In this document: positions 10,852 through 26,268 of the stretch, one piece after another
Position numbering within the stretch: position 1 is the stretch's first letter
How the letters are laid out: each line of letters starts with the position of its first letter
From: Chondrilla cf. caribensis
Lineage: Eukaryota > Porifera > Demospongiae > Chondrillida > Chondrillidae
Direction of reading: 5' to 3'
Length of the DNA: 64,000 nt
Assembly (NCBI GenBank): GCA_964020155.1
Contig: OZ026566.1
Location: forward strand, 4,682,151-4,746,150
Translations under genes and position numbers: made by a program
Notes under the pieces: model-generated
The model's input: the letters and a program-made list of their open reading frames with translations, nothing else
The model's database searches: none
What the model was told of the DNA's origin: nothing

Positions 10852-11328
10852 ATGGCCACTCGTAGGAATTTATTTAGTATTCTGAGACGCTTTAATGTTG
10901 AAACGAATCGTTTGGTGACAAATAGTCGAAAAGGTGGATCGCATGGACTTCATAGAATCATTCATCCGCGTTTCATTCATGCTGACAGCAATCAACCTGA
11001 GAGAGAAGATAGGTTGTCTTTAACAGAAAACTGTGTAAAGAAACTTAATTCTGTAGCCAGTGGAGGAGAAATGTTACGAATCACCGTAGAAGGAGGCGGA
11101 TGTTCTGGGTTCATGTACAAATTCACCTTGGATAAAGAAGTGAAAACAGATGATCTTGTGTTTCAGAGAGATGGAGCTAAAGTTGTTGTTGATTCTTTAT
11201 CCCTTGGGTTTTTAGAAGGAGCTGAGGTGGACTATCACGAGGAACTCATCAAATCGTCTTTCCTAATCAAAGACAATCCAAACTCTGAACAAGGCTGTTC
11301 GTGTGGTACTTCATTTTCAGTGAAGTAA
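10852..11328 (+). CDS. ISCA2: Mitochondrial iron-sulfur cluster assembly protein ISCA2
   Basis: A-type Fe-S carrier that works with ISCA1 and IBA57 to build 4Fe-4S clusters for mitochondrial enzymes. Single exon, 158 residues. Residues 1-45 are rich in Arg and lack acids, as in a mitochondrial targeting peptide. The HesB/IscA fold follows (LSLTENCVKKLN to the end) with the three cluster-ligand cysteines in place: Cys84 in GGGCSGF and Cys149/Cys151 in EQGCSCG. Length equals the animal family norm. The start is in AAAATGGCCAC. It ends 125 bp from the stop of the convergent TMEM62 gene. Confidence 0.95.
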   Translation: MATRRNLFSILRRFNVETNRLVTNSRKGGSHGLHRIIHPRFIHADSNQPEREDRLSLTENCVKKLNSVASGGEMLRITVEGGGCSGFMYKFTLDKEVKTDDLVFQRDGAKVVVDSLSLGFLEGAEVDYHEELIKSSFLIKDNPNSEQGCSCGTSFSVK

Positions 11329-11453
11329 ATTTATTTTATCAATATTGTGTCATTGCTGTCATTAATACACCTACTTGTATATAACAACCTGTGATCAATA
11401 TCAAGCCAAAGTGAAAATGAACAGTGTACGATCAACGACAATAAACAATATGA

Positions 11454-14262
11454 TTACCTAGCATGTTCAAATAAGATAAATATTCGAACAAATAAATAGA
11501 CATAAAAGCACAAAGTCCATGAGGTCCCCGGGCCCACCAGCAGGGTGATGTACCCATAGGGATAATACAGGGACCACACTTCCCGAGCATAGCAGCCTAT
11601 CGCAAACAGTGCTAGCAACAAAATGGCTGCTCTCTTCACTACCCCTCTCTGTTTATGATGGGGAGACAGTCGGAGGTTAATGGCTGACAAAAAAGGTACA
11701 GTTGAGAACAGAAGCTGCAAGAACACATGAGCAAGGATGATTATCACCAAGCATAGACAGTACAGAGGATTAGCTATGTACAAACATATACTAAGTCTAG
11801 TAGAACCTACCAAAAGGGAGCCGTATAGGTACGTTAAGGAGCCAGGTATGAACACTCCGGAAATGAGCAGCCCATGAGGGAACATCCACCCAAAGGTACC
11901 CGTCAACAGCTCAGCCATGCACCACGGACCTGTCGGGCATCACAGGACAGTGAACATATTATCCTTTGCACCATGGCTGGAGGAACCTCACCTGTGCCAA
12001 AGAGGACATGTTGGATACATAGTGAAATGTGCAAGTGTTTGTGACCTGCAATGTGTCTGTAGGTTGACCAGGGTCCTGAAAATAGGCAGTTGAAACAGGA
12101 AGTGAACCACATAACAGGAAGTTAATCTTAATTCCCACCTTTACGTGCTGAGCTCAGCAATGCTGAGAACAGGCCTCCAAGTACAGAGAGCCAGATAGTG
12201 AAGAAGAGGAGACGAAACTACACAAAAGCAGTAACAGTGAACGCACCGAAGCTGACAGTACAGGAGGGCATGCTCACCACAGCTGCTATATCACCAAGCA
12301 GGAGGAGATTGGGGAAGAATTCCAGGGCACCAACACTACCATCGACTGAAAAGGTGTGGCTGACTGAAGAGACACGCCCCTCAGAGTCCTGAACAGTGTA
12401 ACAGAAATATCATCAGAATTTCCCTGGCTGTACATGGACACAATGACTGTACATGGACACAATGACTGTACGTGGACACAATGACTGTACATGGACACAA
12501 TGACTGTACGTGGACACAATGACTGTACGTGGACACAATGACTGTACGTGGACACAATGTACTGACATACTTCAGCCGACACCGCTAGGTGATGTTGACC
12601 ACTACTGAATTTCTCTGGCTGCCATGGTAACACATACAGAGGTCCTCCAGCATGTACAGGTGTCCCATCAACCAGTCTTCCGTTGATAAACACACGAACA
12701 GTCTTGACTGAAGATGGAGTGAAGATGAGCATTCTGAGAAGGAAAGTAGCATAGCCTTCAGGTGAGTTCATTCATCAACACCTTGTTTATAGATAGGATT
12801 ACGAGTGTAGAGAGGAAAGCATTCAGACCAGAAACCACAGCTAGTAGAGACAATAGGATGGATATAACACTAAATCCTATCCACCTACACTCCAATAACC
12901 CCAGCCTAAGCAACCTGAGGTGATTACCTGATGTGAGTGGACTTCCTTATCCTGTTGAGAGGCTCTGTTCTTGGGACATAAAACTTGGAGTCTTTTGGGT
13001 TAGTCACCAGTATCACTGGCCACTGCCCCAACTGGACGTCCACGAATGATACTAGATCGTGATCAACTGCCATCACCCGATACCTGCACTACCATGACGA
13101 CAGATCATCACCCACTGACCACACATGGTGGATGAACACACTCACCACCTACGGAACTTCCAGTCGGCTAACTCCAGCTCAAGGTGACCATCCCTGTGTC
13201 TACCGTACATTTTCAGCATGACACCACCAAGGTCGTGAAGATGGCCACACAGATATGCAGTAGAAGTTCTAGAGGACACACAGACACCGAGGTAACACAA
13301 AGGCAAATACTGCAACCAGAAAATATTGGGCATATCCACACACACACAGGTAGCAATCCTTGCGAATGGCATAGCAATGTTAAACTACAACACATGGTAC
13401 ACTCTTTACGCAGGTCTCACTTCAGCAGCTCTCTCAGCTGTCGCTGTTCTGTCGTGATGATGGCGGTCGGGTAGTGAGCAAACCAAACAGTGTGGTTGGC
13501 TCCACTGGCAGCGTCAAGTAGACCAGACAACCCGGTATAGTCCTCCTGAGTGGTTGCAAGAGATGAATCCAGTTGATAGACACACCACAAACACAACAGG
13601 AATGGCTTGCATACACAGGTACATACATCATCGATAACCCCAAAAAAATTGAATGGTCTTCTTGGCCCAAGGCTCGGACAGGCATCCAGCCCGACAAAGG
13701 CATACTTGCCGAATTCAGTGGTGTGCAGGTAAATGTAGGACTCTGCACTGTGATGTGTGTAGCTCTTGCGATAAGAGCGGTAGAAATTGGTGGAGTGATT
13801 GTAGGAGAGCACGTCGAAAGCGTCATGGTTCCCTCTCAGGTCGAGCCAGGGGTAGTGTTCCAAGATCCCAGTGTTCTCGAGCAAAGTCGAGTACATGTCC
13901 CACTCTTCTCGGAATTGCTGCGAACGAATTTGGTCAATTTCTTTAGCATCTGTTAGGTCTCCAGTAACCAGGATGAAGGAGGGGTTGATCGTCTTTACAT
14001 TTTCCGTGCAGAACACTCGAAGATCTCTGTATCTGGATCCCCCGGGGTCTACCTTTATACTTAGATGGAGATCGGAAATGTGAATAAACCAAAACAGGTT
14101 GTCAGCAGCACTGCCTGGATAGGGGGGAGGAGAGTCCTTTGACGGTTGGTGAGAAGAGATCGGTGTGTAAATGTAGCATTCGTATAAATATAATAGGAAC
14201 CAGGATAAAAGAAAGGCAGGAATCAAGTGAAATAGAAATCTAAAGAGCTTTACGGCATTCAT
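11454..14262 (-). CDS. TMEM62: TMEM62-like metallophosphoesterase membrane protein
   Basis: Membrane protein with a calcineurin-type phosphoesterase domain; substrate unknown. The first coding block (14262 down to about 13420, with a small intron near 13640-13555) has a signal-anchor helix (residues 10-28), then metal-binding motifs HISDLHLS, TGDLTDAK, LRGNHD, and NHTVWFAHYPT. The next exon (about 13345-13146) adds AYLCGHLHDLGG and GHLELELADWK. Further exons near 13090-12930, 12735-12570 and 12390-12060 continue the family sequence (KTVRVFINGRLV; FSSGQHHLAVS). The last exon (11918-11454) holds several transmembrane helices and ends FILFEHAR. Domain order and spacing match TMEM62 throughout. 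A 19-bp minisatellite lies in an intron. Confidence 0.88.
12425..12562. repeat. 19-bp minisatellite in TMEM62 intron
   Basis: Seven tandem copies of TGACTGTACATGGACACAA with alternating A/G at one position. It sits between TMEM62 exons. Confidence 0.85.
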
Positions 14263-14352
14263 CCTTCTGACGAGTCATGTCCAGACACGTGGACACCATG
14301 TGATTTATTAACCTTCATTCCTACGTAGACTCTATGTAGCCCCTCGAGAAAG
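14263..14352. promoter_or_regulatory. Bidirectional promoter, TMEM62 / ACBD3
   Basis: Only 90 bp lie between the two divergent start codons, leaving little room for separate promoters. It contains a CACGTG E-box at 14286-14291. The assignment is from position. Confidence 0.6.
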
Positions 14353-14781
14353 ATGGCTACCGATAGCCAACAAATTTCGATCAATTCCAATACTTCGGAA
14401 GGAGATGAAATCGCTTCTCGAGACGCGAAAGTCAACGATATTAACAAAGACATATGGTCTTTACCGATAGATAAGCTGTACCAGTGGGCTGTGGAGTATT
14501 ACAAATCAGGTTAGGAGCTACAAAGCACAAACTAGTTGGATATCTAGTATTCACCTTATGATTTGACACTAGAATGTACAATATTAGAGATGTCATATTT
14601 TTTTCTTATCCCATTTTGTCCATATGCCATCAGTAAAGGATACCTTACAGCTGAAGTATGAGGATCGCGTGCAACTGTTGGCTTATTACAAGCAGGAGAA
14701 GTACGGGATGTACACCCCTGATAAGGACAGCGATGTTGGGTATTTTGATGTAGTAGGAAGGCATCGAAGGTGTGTGTGTGT

Positions 14782-14854
<73 letters not shown>

Positions 14855-16170
14855 GTGTGGTATGGGAATGTATTTGGGTATTTGAAAAAATGACTGGTAT
14901 GTGTGCGTGATGGGATATGTGGTAAGCATGACAATATTTGTGATGTGGTTGTATAGAAAGAAATGGCAAGACTTGGGGGACATGTCCAAGGATGATGTTC
15001 GGAGGAAGTTCTCAGAATTGATGGTCACAGCTTCCGATAATGCATTCAAGCAGTGGGCTCTGCAGAGAATAGCTGTAGAAGAGGAGGAGGCAGAGAGAAG
15101 GTGTGTGCATTCCTCTGCAGTGATATGGCGAATCCAGCTTTGCACTAGTTGGCACGTTCCTTGGATCCTGTGTGCATGTAGGGCGTCCATGTGTGTCTAC
15201 ATGCTTGGTGGTAGTCGTCATAGGTTGTTTGTGTGGAGGAAGACAGTTTGGCTGAAACAGTTTTTCTCCTGTTAACATAAACATAACAATGGCCGGACCT
15301 TTGTGACTAGTGTCACTAAACTAGTCCAACCCCTTCATCACGTTGGTGTGTAGCAGTGAAATGTTGCATGTTGCAATGTGCAGTACAGTGAAGTGTGTAT
15401 TGTCATATTCACCACGTACAGAAGACAAGTAGAGCTGGAAGCCCGTCGAAAGGCAGAGGAAGAAGAGAGGCAACGCATTGAAGAGGAGAGACGCAAGGAG
15501 GAAGAAAGAAGGAAGCAAGAGGAACAAAAAGAGCAGCAGAGACTGAAGGAACTCGAAGAGAAAAAGTCTAAACAGGAAAACAACCACACAGTACTGCCCC
15601 AGTCAGCAGAATCGTCACCATCAATGCCTCATCAGGTACTGAGTACCTCTGCTTCTGGTGCATCACCAGGTAGTGATTTGATGTGTTGTTTGTGTGTTCT
15701 CTGCCCAATAGCCTGGCAGTGGTAAAGAGAGTACAGATGGTCCAGTTTCACCTGCCCTGCCTACTCTTTGGTGCAAACCAAAGGTAGCAGACAAGCTAAG
15801 AGCCGAGTTAGGGGAGTCTGGAAACCATGTCTTAACCGTGGCCAGGAGTGAAATGGCCATCGTCAAAGTGGAGACCACCTCAGAAGCTGCTGGAATATTT
15901 TGGGAATTTTGTACTGAAAGCTATGATATTGGCTTTGGTCTGAGTTTCAAGAAAGAAGGTAGTCAAATCGAAGAGGAACTTCTCAAAGTTGTTCGGAGGG
16001 AGTGCTCCGAGGATGTCATTGCTGGATCGCACAACTTCCTCACGACTGGAACTTACTTTCTGAAGTTTGACAATACTTATTCTGTTTTTAGGTCCAAGAA
16101 GGTATTTTACAGAGTCTATTACTGCAAAGGATCAGAAGCACTAAATGAGCAAGACAAACAAATAAAGTGA
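14353..16170 (+). CDS. ACBD3: ACBD3 / GCP60-like Golgi protein (acyl-CoA-binding plus GOLD domain)
   Basis: Golgi scaffold; in vertebrates it binds giantin/golgin and recruits PI4KB. Exons read: 14353-14512 (start to VEYYKS), about 14630-14770, 14956-15101, 15420-15665 and 15710-16170. The acyl-CoA-binding domain spans the second and third exons, with YEDRVQLLAYYKQ, YGMYTPDKDSDVGYFDVVGR and KKWQDLGDMSK. A long charged coiled coil (RKAEEEERQRIEEERRKEEE) and a serine-rich linker follow. The C-terminal GOLD domain is intact (WEFCTESYDIGFGLSF, GTYFLKFDNTYSVFRSK, VFYRVYYCK). Introns contain a long (TG)n tract. Divergent from TMEM62. Confidence 0.9.
14770..14857. repeat. (TG)n tract in ACBD3 intron
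   Basis: About 85 bp of near-pure TG dinucleotide. The poly-histidine/threonine and cysteine/valine frames across it are artefacts. Confidence 0.9.
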
Positions 16171-16357
16171 TCTTTTTTTCTTTTTGATTGATACAATGTA
16201 ATATTGTTTACAAATATTCATGATGTGTTCGCATCACGTGATTTTCGATCCAGCGCGAAACGCTGTCACTTAATGATGTATCAAAGAAGATAAATGTAAC
16301 GACGTTCGTGCACTGAAGTATAAAGGACTAGACTATACCAAGAAGAAGGAAATAAAA

Positions 16358-16972
16358 ATGAGTACGAAACGACACCTAGACAGCGAGAACATAGAGCCAG
16401 CGCCGAAGAAAACAGCGAAAAGATGTCGAACACAGTTCTCGCCTCAGCAGATCGATCAGCTGGAGAGCCACTTCCATTTGGACCCCTACCCTGACGTCCT
16501 CTTAAAGAGGGACATTGCTGCAAATTTGGGTCTGTCTGAACAGACGGTGGTGTTCTGGTTCCAGAATCGTCGAGCGAAGCAGAGGAGAACTTTATTGAAC
16601 CCCGGCAAACGGAAAAGATCAGAAAAAGCTCAACCCGTTTCTCATCCGTATTACCCGATCGAATTGCCTTCATTGAGCTCGTCGAACACCACCAACTGCA
16701 AGTCGCTACATACAGTGGCCACGCCACACAAGGAGTGTGTTCCACTGAAGACTTCCACACCGGTGCACCCACCCCACTTCCCCCCCTCGTTCCACCTCTA
16801 TCCCCCATATCAACCACAGCAGAGCCTCTGTTATTGGCCCTCCTCCAACCTCTATCTCCATCAAGGGATGGTCCCAGCTCCTCAGATGACACGCCCAAGT
16901 ATCCACGAGGTCACTCCCTCAAAAGCCAGTCAAGAATCACCATTATCTATCAGTAACCTTATTGGACATTAA
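16358..16972 (+). CDS. PRD-like homeobox transcription factor, single exon
   Basis: 204-residue nuclear DNA-binding protein. The homeodomain occupies about residues 18-77: it begins KRCRTQFSPQQIDQLESHF and helix 3 reads VVFWFQNRRAKQRR. It has Gln50 and Asn51, and the PYPD motif before helix 2 that marks PRD-class domains (goosecoid, Otx, Arx relatives). There is no paired domain and no octapeptide that I recognise. The C-terminal 120 residues are Pro/Ser/His/Tyr-rich and disordered, ending SNLIGH. No intron interrupts the homeobox. I cannot assign a subfamily by eye. It follows ACBD3 on the same strand by 187 bp and is tail-to-tail with KAT5 (99 bp). Confidence 0.9.
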   Translation: MSTKRHLDSENIEPAPKKTAKRCRTQFSPQQIDQLESHFHLDPYPDVLLKRDIAANLGLSEQTVVFWFQNRRAKQRRTLLNPGKRKRSEKAQPVSHPYYPIELPSLSSSNTTNCKSLHTVATPHKECVPLKTSTPVHPPHFPPSFHLYPPYQPQQSLCYWPSSNLYLHQGMVPAPQMTRPSIHEVTPSKASQESPLSISNLIGH

Positions 16973-17071
16973 TTATTTTCATATTTTTGTATATTTGTAT
17001 ATTTCAATATTATTTATTATTTATTATTATTATGTACAAACTGTCTGAATCCGAATAAATAATAACACATG

Positions 17072-20156
<3,085 letters not shown>

Positions 20157-20545
20157 TTTAAACGGACGTTTTTCCAATTCCAGTTCAAAATTCCTAAACT
20201 CGAGTTTGTACGGGAAGGGCGTCTATTTATTGACCTTGTATCGTCATCAATGGTAACATAGACCCTAGGCGTGTAATTGAGAAGGTACCGGTATGTATCA
20301 ACCAATCAATAAATCATTATTATCAACGTGCCACATGCATAACCATCAAATTCCGACGAAACGAACTTGGTTCTCCGTGTGTAATGATTGATCATGAATA
20401 TGAGTACTACTGTTGTCTACAAGTACTAGTTCAGGATTGTTCACTACATATAACGATATCGCTACAGTACATACATAGCACAGCCTATGGGACTTGATCA
20501 TGGTAATTTTTAATAAACTAATATATAACAACAAAATTAGTCTCA
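20157..20545. other. Intergenic gap KAT5 / TRP channel
   Basis: About 390 bp, AT-rich. It must hold the KAT5 promoter and the 3' UTR of the TRP channel gene. I see no further gene or repeat. Confidence 0.5.
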
Positions 20546-23500
20546 TCAATTCTCATCATCTTCGCCATCATCTCCAGCAACATCTTGGTCATCTTCAACA
20601 ACATCTTGGTCATCTCCAGCAACATCTTGGTCATCTTCAGCAACATCCTTATCGTGGTCATCATCACCGATGTCATTCTCATCATCATCACCATCATCAC
20701 TCCAATCAAAGCTAATATCGCTGAGATCATCTAAATCAGGCAACTCATCCAGTGTAGGTGCTAATTCCTTGCTTTTCTCCCTCTTTTCTTTCAACAACTC
20801 CTCAGCAAGCTCTTCTGTTAGTGTGGTCAACTTTTCCACTTTTTCAGTCAAAGACCTACGTACATCCAGGACAATGAAGGCACTTATGACATGTTTCCAG
20901 AGAGACCTAATCCACACACAACACAAATGACTTCAGTCTGTCTCTTACTGAAGCTTAGTAGCTGTCTCCTCTTCCTGGTCTCTCTTGGTGTTCCCTCGTG
21001 GAATGTCTGTGGTTGGTTGTGGGGTAGGACACATGTGAATTATATGTGTGGTCGGGAGGTGTCCGCTACACTCACCTATCCACAAGTACTTCTTATAGAA
21101 GCGTTTTCTGTAGGACTACACAAGACAACACCAAGTATCAATAATGTACATTAACTACTGGTACTCCACACACACACACACGCACGCACGAACACACACA
21201 CACACACACACACATGCACACACACACACACACGCACACACACACACACACACACATACACACACACTTTATATACGGAATTTACTAACAGTTTTGAAAA
21301 TAACTCCTTTCTGGAGGCGAGCCACAACTCTAGCTCTAGCCATGGCAAAGGTCCCTTCCACGTCCTCCTGTACTTTAGTGTAGGAGTCACTCATCTGGGC
21401 AATCAGGAGGTTGAGGAGGATGACAATGACGACGAACAAGAAGAGAAGGTACATCGCCACAGAGAACCACCTGTGGTAGAGAAGACAGATACAGAGCTAG
21501 AGGGGAGTCATTTGCTGAGAGCGTGAAACAAGTACAGGTTTGTGATGGAAATAGACCCAACCAAATTTTGGTATAGGAAAAGTTTGAGACAAAAAATTAA
21601 TTTTACCCAAACATAATTTATCCCACCTCTGAATACCATAGGACTGTATTTGTTGCATCTTATCCAAGGGATAAAAGGTGGCAGAAGAATTTCATCGTAT
21701 TGTAAATGTCGCTCACTAAACAGATCATTGTTATGTACAAGTTCAACAATAATACCACTACTAATGAATAACATACAATGTAATATTATTAATACATATT
21801 GGAATGTAGTAATATCTAACAGCACACACAACCTCTCAAGGAGGTGTTGGTTTGGCCAGCATGATGCTGCGACCCCAATTTGACCCCAAGGCACCACATG
21901 CACTGATAGGTACACTCCCAATTGGGAACGCAATAGCTTATATAACGAGTATCCCAATGTTCACTTGATGGGATGGTATCTGCTAGACGGGCCCATTATT
22001 GGGAGCAAGAATCTTAATAAAATCATTTTTTGTAACTGATTTGTCATTCACACATGCACACACTCAGGTGTCCACTGTCCACTCACTGATATCCAATATA
22101 GACTCCATTCTCATCAGTGCCAAAGTATCCTTCTATGATGCTTCCTGACTCCACCAGTATCCGCACACCGGTGAACAGGACATGCCAGGGGTACCTGGGG
22201 GTGGGGAGGCAGTCAGTGGAGGTTTGCAAGGAGGAAGATGGTGTTTAACAAGGTCTGCAGAGGTGTTATGGGAGTGGTCTAGATGTGCCTACATGCATCC
22301 TACATGCAAACAACCAGCTGTGCTACATTAATGTTAGGTGCATGAGCTTTACTGTGCTGACTCACAAAGTTAGCAAAGGGAACAGGCTAGCATCGGACAC
22401 CAGTCGTCCATCCTCAGTGATGGTCACTCCGGCCCTCAGTGCAAAGTAAAATGACCCAATAAAGAGGAACAGGAACACACAGTAGATGATGCTGAACTTG
22501 ACAATGTCGGACTTGATGATCTTCAGTAGAATCCTGACATAGATCCCAGTGGTCCTGGTTGATGGGCATTAACAGACACTCAACATGTCCTCGGCATAAT
22601 ATGATCAGTAGCAGTCTATGATAGCACACACCAAACACAGACCTCCTATAGCTATTTACTATTCCTATCCCCCCTAGCACACACATCTACTCAGACACTT
22701 CCTAACACCCCCTAGCACACACCCTCCAATACACACCCCCTTGCACACCCTCCCATTCCCATAACACACCTGAACAGTGCCAGGAACTCAACAATCAGCA
22801 GGGCATTAGCAAGGTAAGCGATTGAAGCGAATATCCACTGCACATGAGAAGCAGTTATACAAGCCTCGTTGATGTCAGTACTGTTGCCTTCCGGGAGGGC
22901 ACAGTAGCCCACCCCAGTGGAAGCACACCATGTTGTCGCTGCTCGAAATGGGATTATAGTGAAGGGGAGAATTATTGCAGACACTTGGAGAAAGTTGTAA
23001 TAGTCCTTCAGGTATGCTGACCTGTACCTATGAGTGGAAGGAGTGACAGGTGAGGGTGAGGGTGGAGGGAGGATCAGGTGAGGGTGAGGGTGGAGGATCA
23101 GGTGAGGGTGAGGGTGGAAGGAGTGACAGGTGAGGGTGAGGGTGGCGGGGAGGATCAGGTGAGGTTGAGGGTGGAAGGAGTGACAGGTGAGGGTGAGGGT
23201 GGAGGGAGGATGAGGTGAGGGTGAGAGTTAGGGTTAGTAATTGATGAGATGAAAACTCACTGAACAAACTCTCCAATTTCATCATAGGCTTTGACAAGAA
23301 ATAAGATTAGGGATAATCCCTCAAAAATTCCTCTCACAATGTCCCATCCGTTTCTATAACAGCCAGGATTGTCCAGATCAGGCCGAGCAGCAATAACAAG
23401 GGCGAAGGTGAATAAAAGCATCCGAGTTGCATAAATAACAAAGGAAAGCCTGTGGAATAGAATTGAGAGGTCAAGGAACAGAACATAAAACACAATATTC

Positions 23501-24639
23501 ATTCAACCCTACAAGAACTTCCATCTGGCAAATGTCTTCCATTTGTAATCTACCAAAGCTTTGATAGCAGGGTGTTGTGCAAGAGTCTGTTACCATGGGA
23601 ACAATGAACAACCTGTCATAATCATCGTATTTGAAGTGGGGCATCACTCAGCCATCAAGCTACTTTTCAGGATGCCCACTGATCAGTTCAAACATGATTG
23701 ACAAATAGAGACATAGTGCACCACACACAGCATACCCACGCACACATGTCCGGACCTTGTTGTTAGTTTCCACTATTGTGTCTAGCAGTGAGGTTGTTTT
23801 GGCATTGAAGGCGGCATTGTCTGGGGAATACCCTTCTTCATCAGCTTCAATGACCTCACAATTCACCCTCCTATTTCCAAGCACAAACTGGTCCATCACA
23901 ACCCTCGTGGACTCCTGTTGGAGTAAGGATGATAAAACAGACATCTCCATGGAGCCACAACTAACTGTTTGTGAATAATCACCTAAGACGTATTATGTCA
24001 TTAGTAATTTACAAACAGACTAGAGTTCATCACAAGATAAGGAGTGGAAGTTTAATTCCTTGACTTCCGCCCTCACCTTCAGTTCACCCTTTTTCACAAA
24101 CTCTTTGATGAATTTGAAATCTCCATCTCCTCCACAACTCTTGCTCTTCATCATGTTAATCACTCTAAACACACAAACCACAAGTACATGATACTACATG
24201 CCAACACACCAGCCACATACACACATGCATACCTAGATACTGTAGACAGACATAATATACTCGCACTATACACATATTATGTGTGTGTACATACCCGAAA
24301 GGAGACATCTCTTTGAGTTTGCTGGCCACTATGTCATCCTTCTTTCTTTCAGCTTCCATGAGCTTCTTCAAAACTTTCTTGTGATTCTCGTCATGTTTAG
24401 TGGAGCTTGAGTGAGTTATTAGAATCTCAAAGACACTCTCCCACTCCTCTTTGGCCGCAAGATCCAGTGCTGTGTGCCCCTCATAGTCCACCAGACCAGC
24501 ATCAGCTTTGTTGTCAAGGAGAAGTTCAACTACCTCCTCCTCTCCTTCCTCCGCAGCAACATGGAGTGGAGTCTGCTTCTTCAAGTCAGTGGCATGGACA
24601 TTGGCACCTATCAATGAGATGAGGGATGCCATGAGCACA

Positions 24640-24710
<71 letters not shown>

Positions 24711-25280
24711 TCACACACACCACAAGCCGGATAACATACCATAGGGAAGCCATAAACACAGTGATGTAGCCCAGAGGTGAGATAAACATTATTTCATATG
24801 AAATCAACAATCATCTCACCATTATTAATGAGAGTCCGAGCAGATTCAGTGCAGCCGTAATAAGCAGCATCGTGAAGAGGTGTCCATCCATTCTTGTCTT
24901 CTGCACTTACAGACAAACCTTGCTCCAATAAAACTTTAACCATTTCTTCATCATCGTTTTGTGATACCAAATGCAGGACTGTCTTCTTGTCTTCGTCCAG
25001 TAGATGCACATTTGCACCACTATCGATGAGTATTTTGACTAGGTCTGCTGACCCATAGTTGGCAGCATCCATGAGGGGGGTGCTGCCGTAGTCGTCTTTC
25101 GCATTCACACGTGCACCTTTCTTCAACAAGAGCTTGATCAACTCAGTATTTCCCTCACTGACTGCCATGTGAAGAGGAGTGTATCCTCCAGCTCCAGTTT
25201 CCTTATTAGGATCAGCCCCTCGTCTTAGCAGGTCTTTGGACATGAACTCAAGCTGTAATAGACATGATTCATTTCATCAC

Positions 25281-25320
<40 letters not shown>

Positions 25321-25777
25321 TTACCGGGTATTCTGACAGCCCTTCCTCTAACACATACACCAGACCCTTATGAACAGATACCTCTTCCATCTCAAGCAGT
25401 TGATCCACCATAACTTCAACAATGAGCTGCTTCCTTGGTTTTTCCTCATTCTCCCGCGACTTGACCGCCACCTAAGAAGCGGTATACGAATGCACATTGA
25501 ACGTGCAGCGTCAACGCGTGATCTGTTAGCTAGCACGCGTGTCCGCCGCGTACGACGTACTAACCCTATCTCCGAACTCTCCGTCTGTCTTAATACAGGC
25601 CTCGACGGCATCCCACCAGCCCTTCTTGTCATCATACCACTCCGTTAAAATGTCCTCGTAGCGATCCTCGTACCGCTCCCTGGTTTCTCTCGCCGCTCGC
25701 TTGTTCTCCTTGTCAGAGGGCTTATATTCGAGGTCTCCCTCGATATCGTCCAGCTCAACCTCGACCTCGCCGCTCAT
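20546..25777 (-). CDS. Ankyrin-repeat TRP-family cation channel
   Basis: Multi-exon membrane channel. From the start (25777, MSGEVEVELDDIEGD) an acidic N-terminus leads to exons with at least six ankyrin repeats (GGYTPLHMAVSEGNTELIKL, YGSTPLMDAANYG, NGWTPLHDAAYYG, KQTPLHVAAEEGEEEVVEL, EGHTALDLAAKEE). A pre-TM segment HPAIKALVDYKWKTFARWK (about 23580-23520) is typical of TRP channels. Six hydrophobic segments follow (LSFVIYATRMLLFTFALVIA; SAIILPFTIIPF; IYCVFLFLFIGSFYFAL and others), then a pore region (FPFANF...) and S6 with VIVILLNLLIAQMSDSYTKV (about 21440-21370). The C-terminus has a coiled coil and an acidic tail of repeated DDQDVAEDD. Ankyrins plus the S6 motif place it among TRPV/TRPA/TRPN-like channels; I cannot choose a subfamily. 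Confidence 0.85.
21166..21268. repeat. (CA)n tract, TRP intron
   Basis: About 100 bp of CA dinucleotides with scattered G interruptions between two TRP-channel exons. Confidence 0.85.
23036..23238. repeat. GGTGAGGGTGAGGGTGGA minisatellite, TRP intron
   Basis: Irregular tandem repeats of AGGTGAGGGTGAGGGTGGA with GGAGTGACAGGTG and GGATCAGGTG alternations, strongly G-rich on the plus strand. Runs of GGG could allow G-quadruplex folding of the non-template strand. Confidence 0.8.
24649..24712. repeat. (CA)n tract, TRP intron
   Basis: Near-pure CA dinucleotides between ankyrin exons. A second, shorter tract is at 25283-25317. Confidence 0.85.
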
Positions 25778-26268
25778 TTCTGCTCTATAGACGTCTACTC
25801 CACCTTCAGCAAAGGGCTGTTAGCTACCTAGCGACTACCAGTAACAACTATTTCGAGTATTCTATCAACGCATCGCTGAAGCGTGGCGCAGGCCCATGAT
25901 GAAGGCATTCGAGTAATGCAGTGAAGCCAGGTATTGAAAAGGTAACGCGTCGGCCTACGCTATAACACCGTAAAGGAATGTTGTCCCATATAGATGACAG
26001 TCAGGGAGACAACTCCAGGGGAGAGTGGTGGGGTGATTCACTTCTCTGGTAGAGACTAAGCAGCTCAATAGCTACTCGAATCTAACGTTAGGGCTCAACT
26101 GCAAGCAACTGCACACCATGCAGAACAAACTCATAGCCAGCACCAACTTCACCCGAAACAACTATTTCAATCATTTCATCAATGCATACAGATATTCAAC
26201 ATACACATGTGCTGCATTGCTGGTCAAAGACTAAACTGTTCCACTGCTGCTAACAGAATGCAGTGATG
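25778..26268. other. Intergenic gap TRP / cytochrome b5
   Basis: 490 bp. It should contain the TRP-channel promoter and the cytochrome b5 3' UTR. A short near-repeat (CAACTATTTC / ATTTCATCAATGCAT at about 25845-25875 and 26158-26188) is visible; otherwise nothing. Confidence 0.45.

Noticed and set aside
12425..12562. Spaced direct repeats considered as a CRISPR array
   Set aside because: Units are contiguous 19-mers without unique spacers, and the genome is plainly eukaryotic. The same holds for the other arrays.
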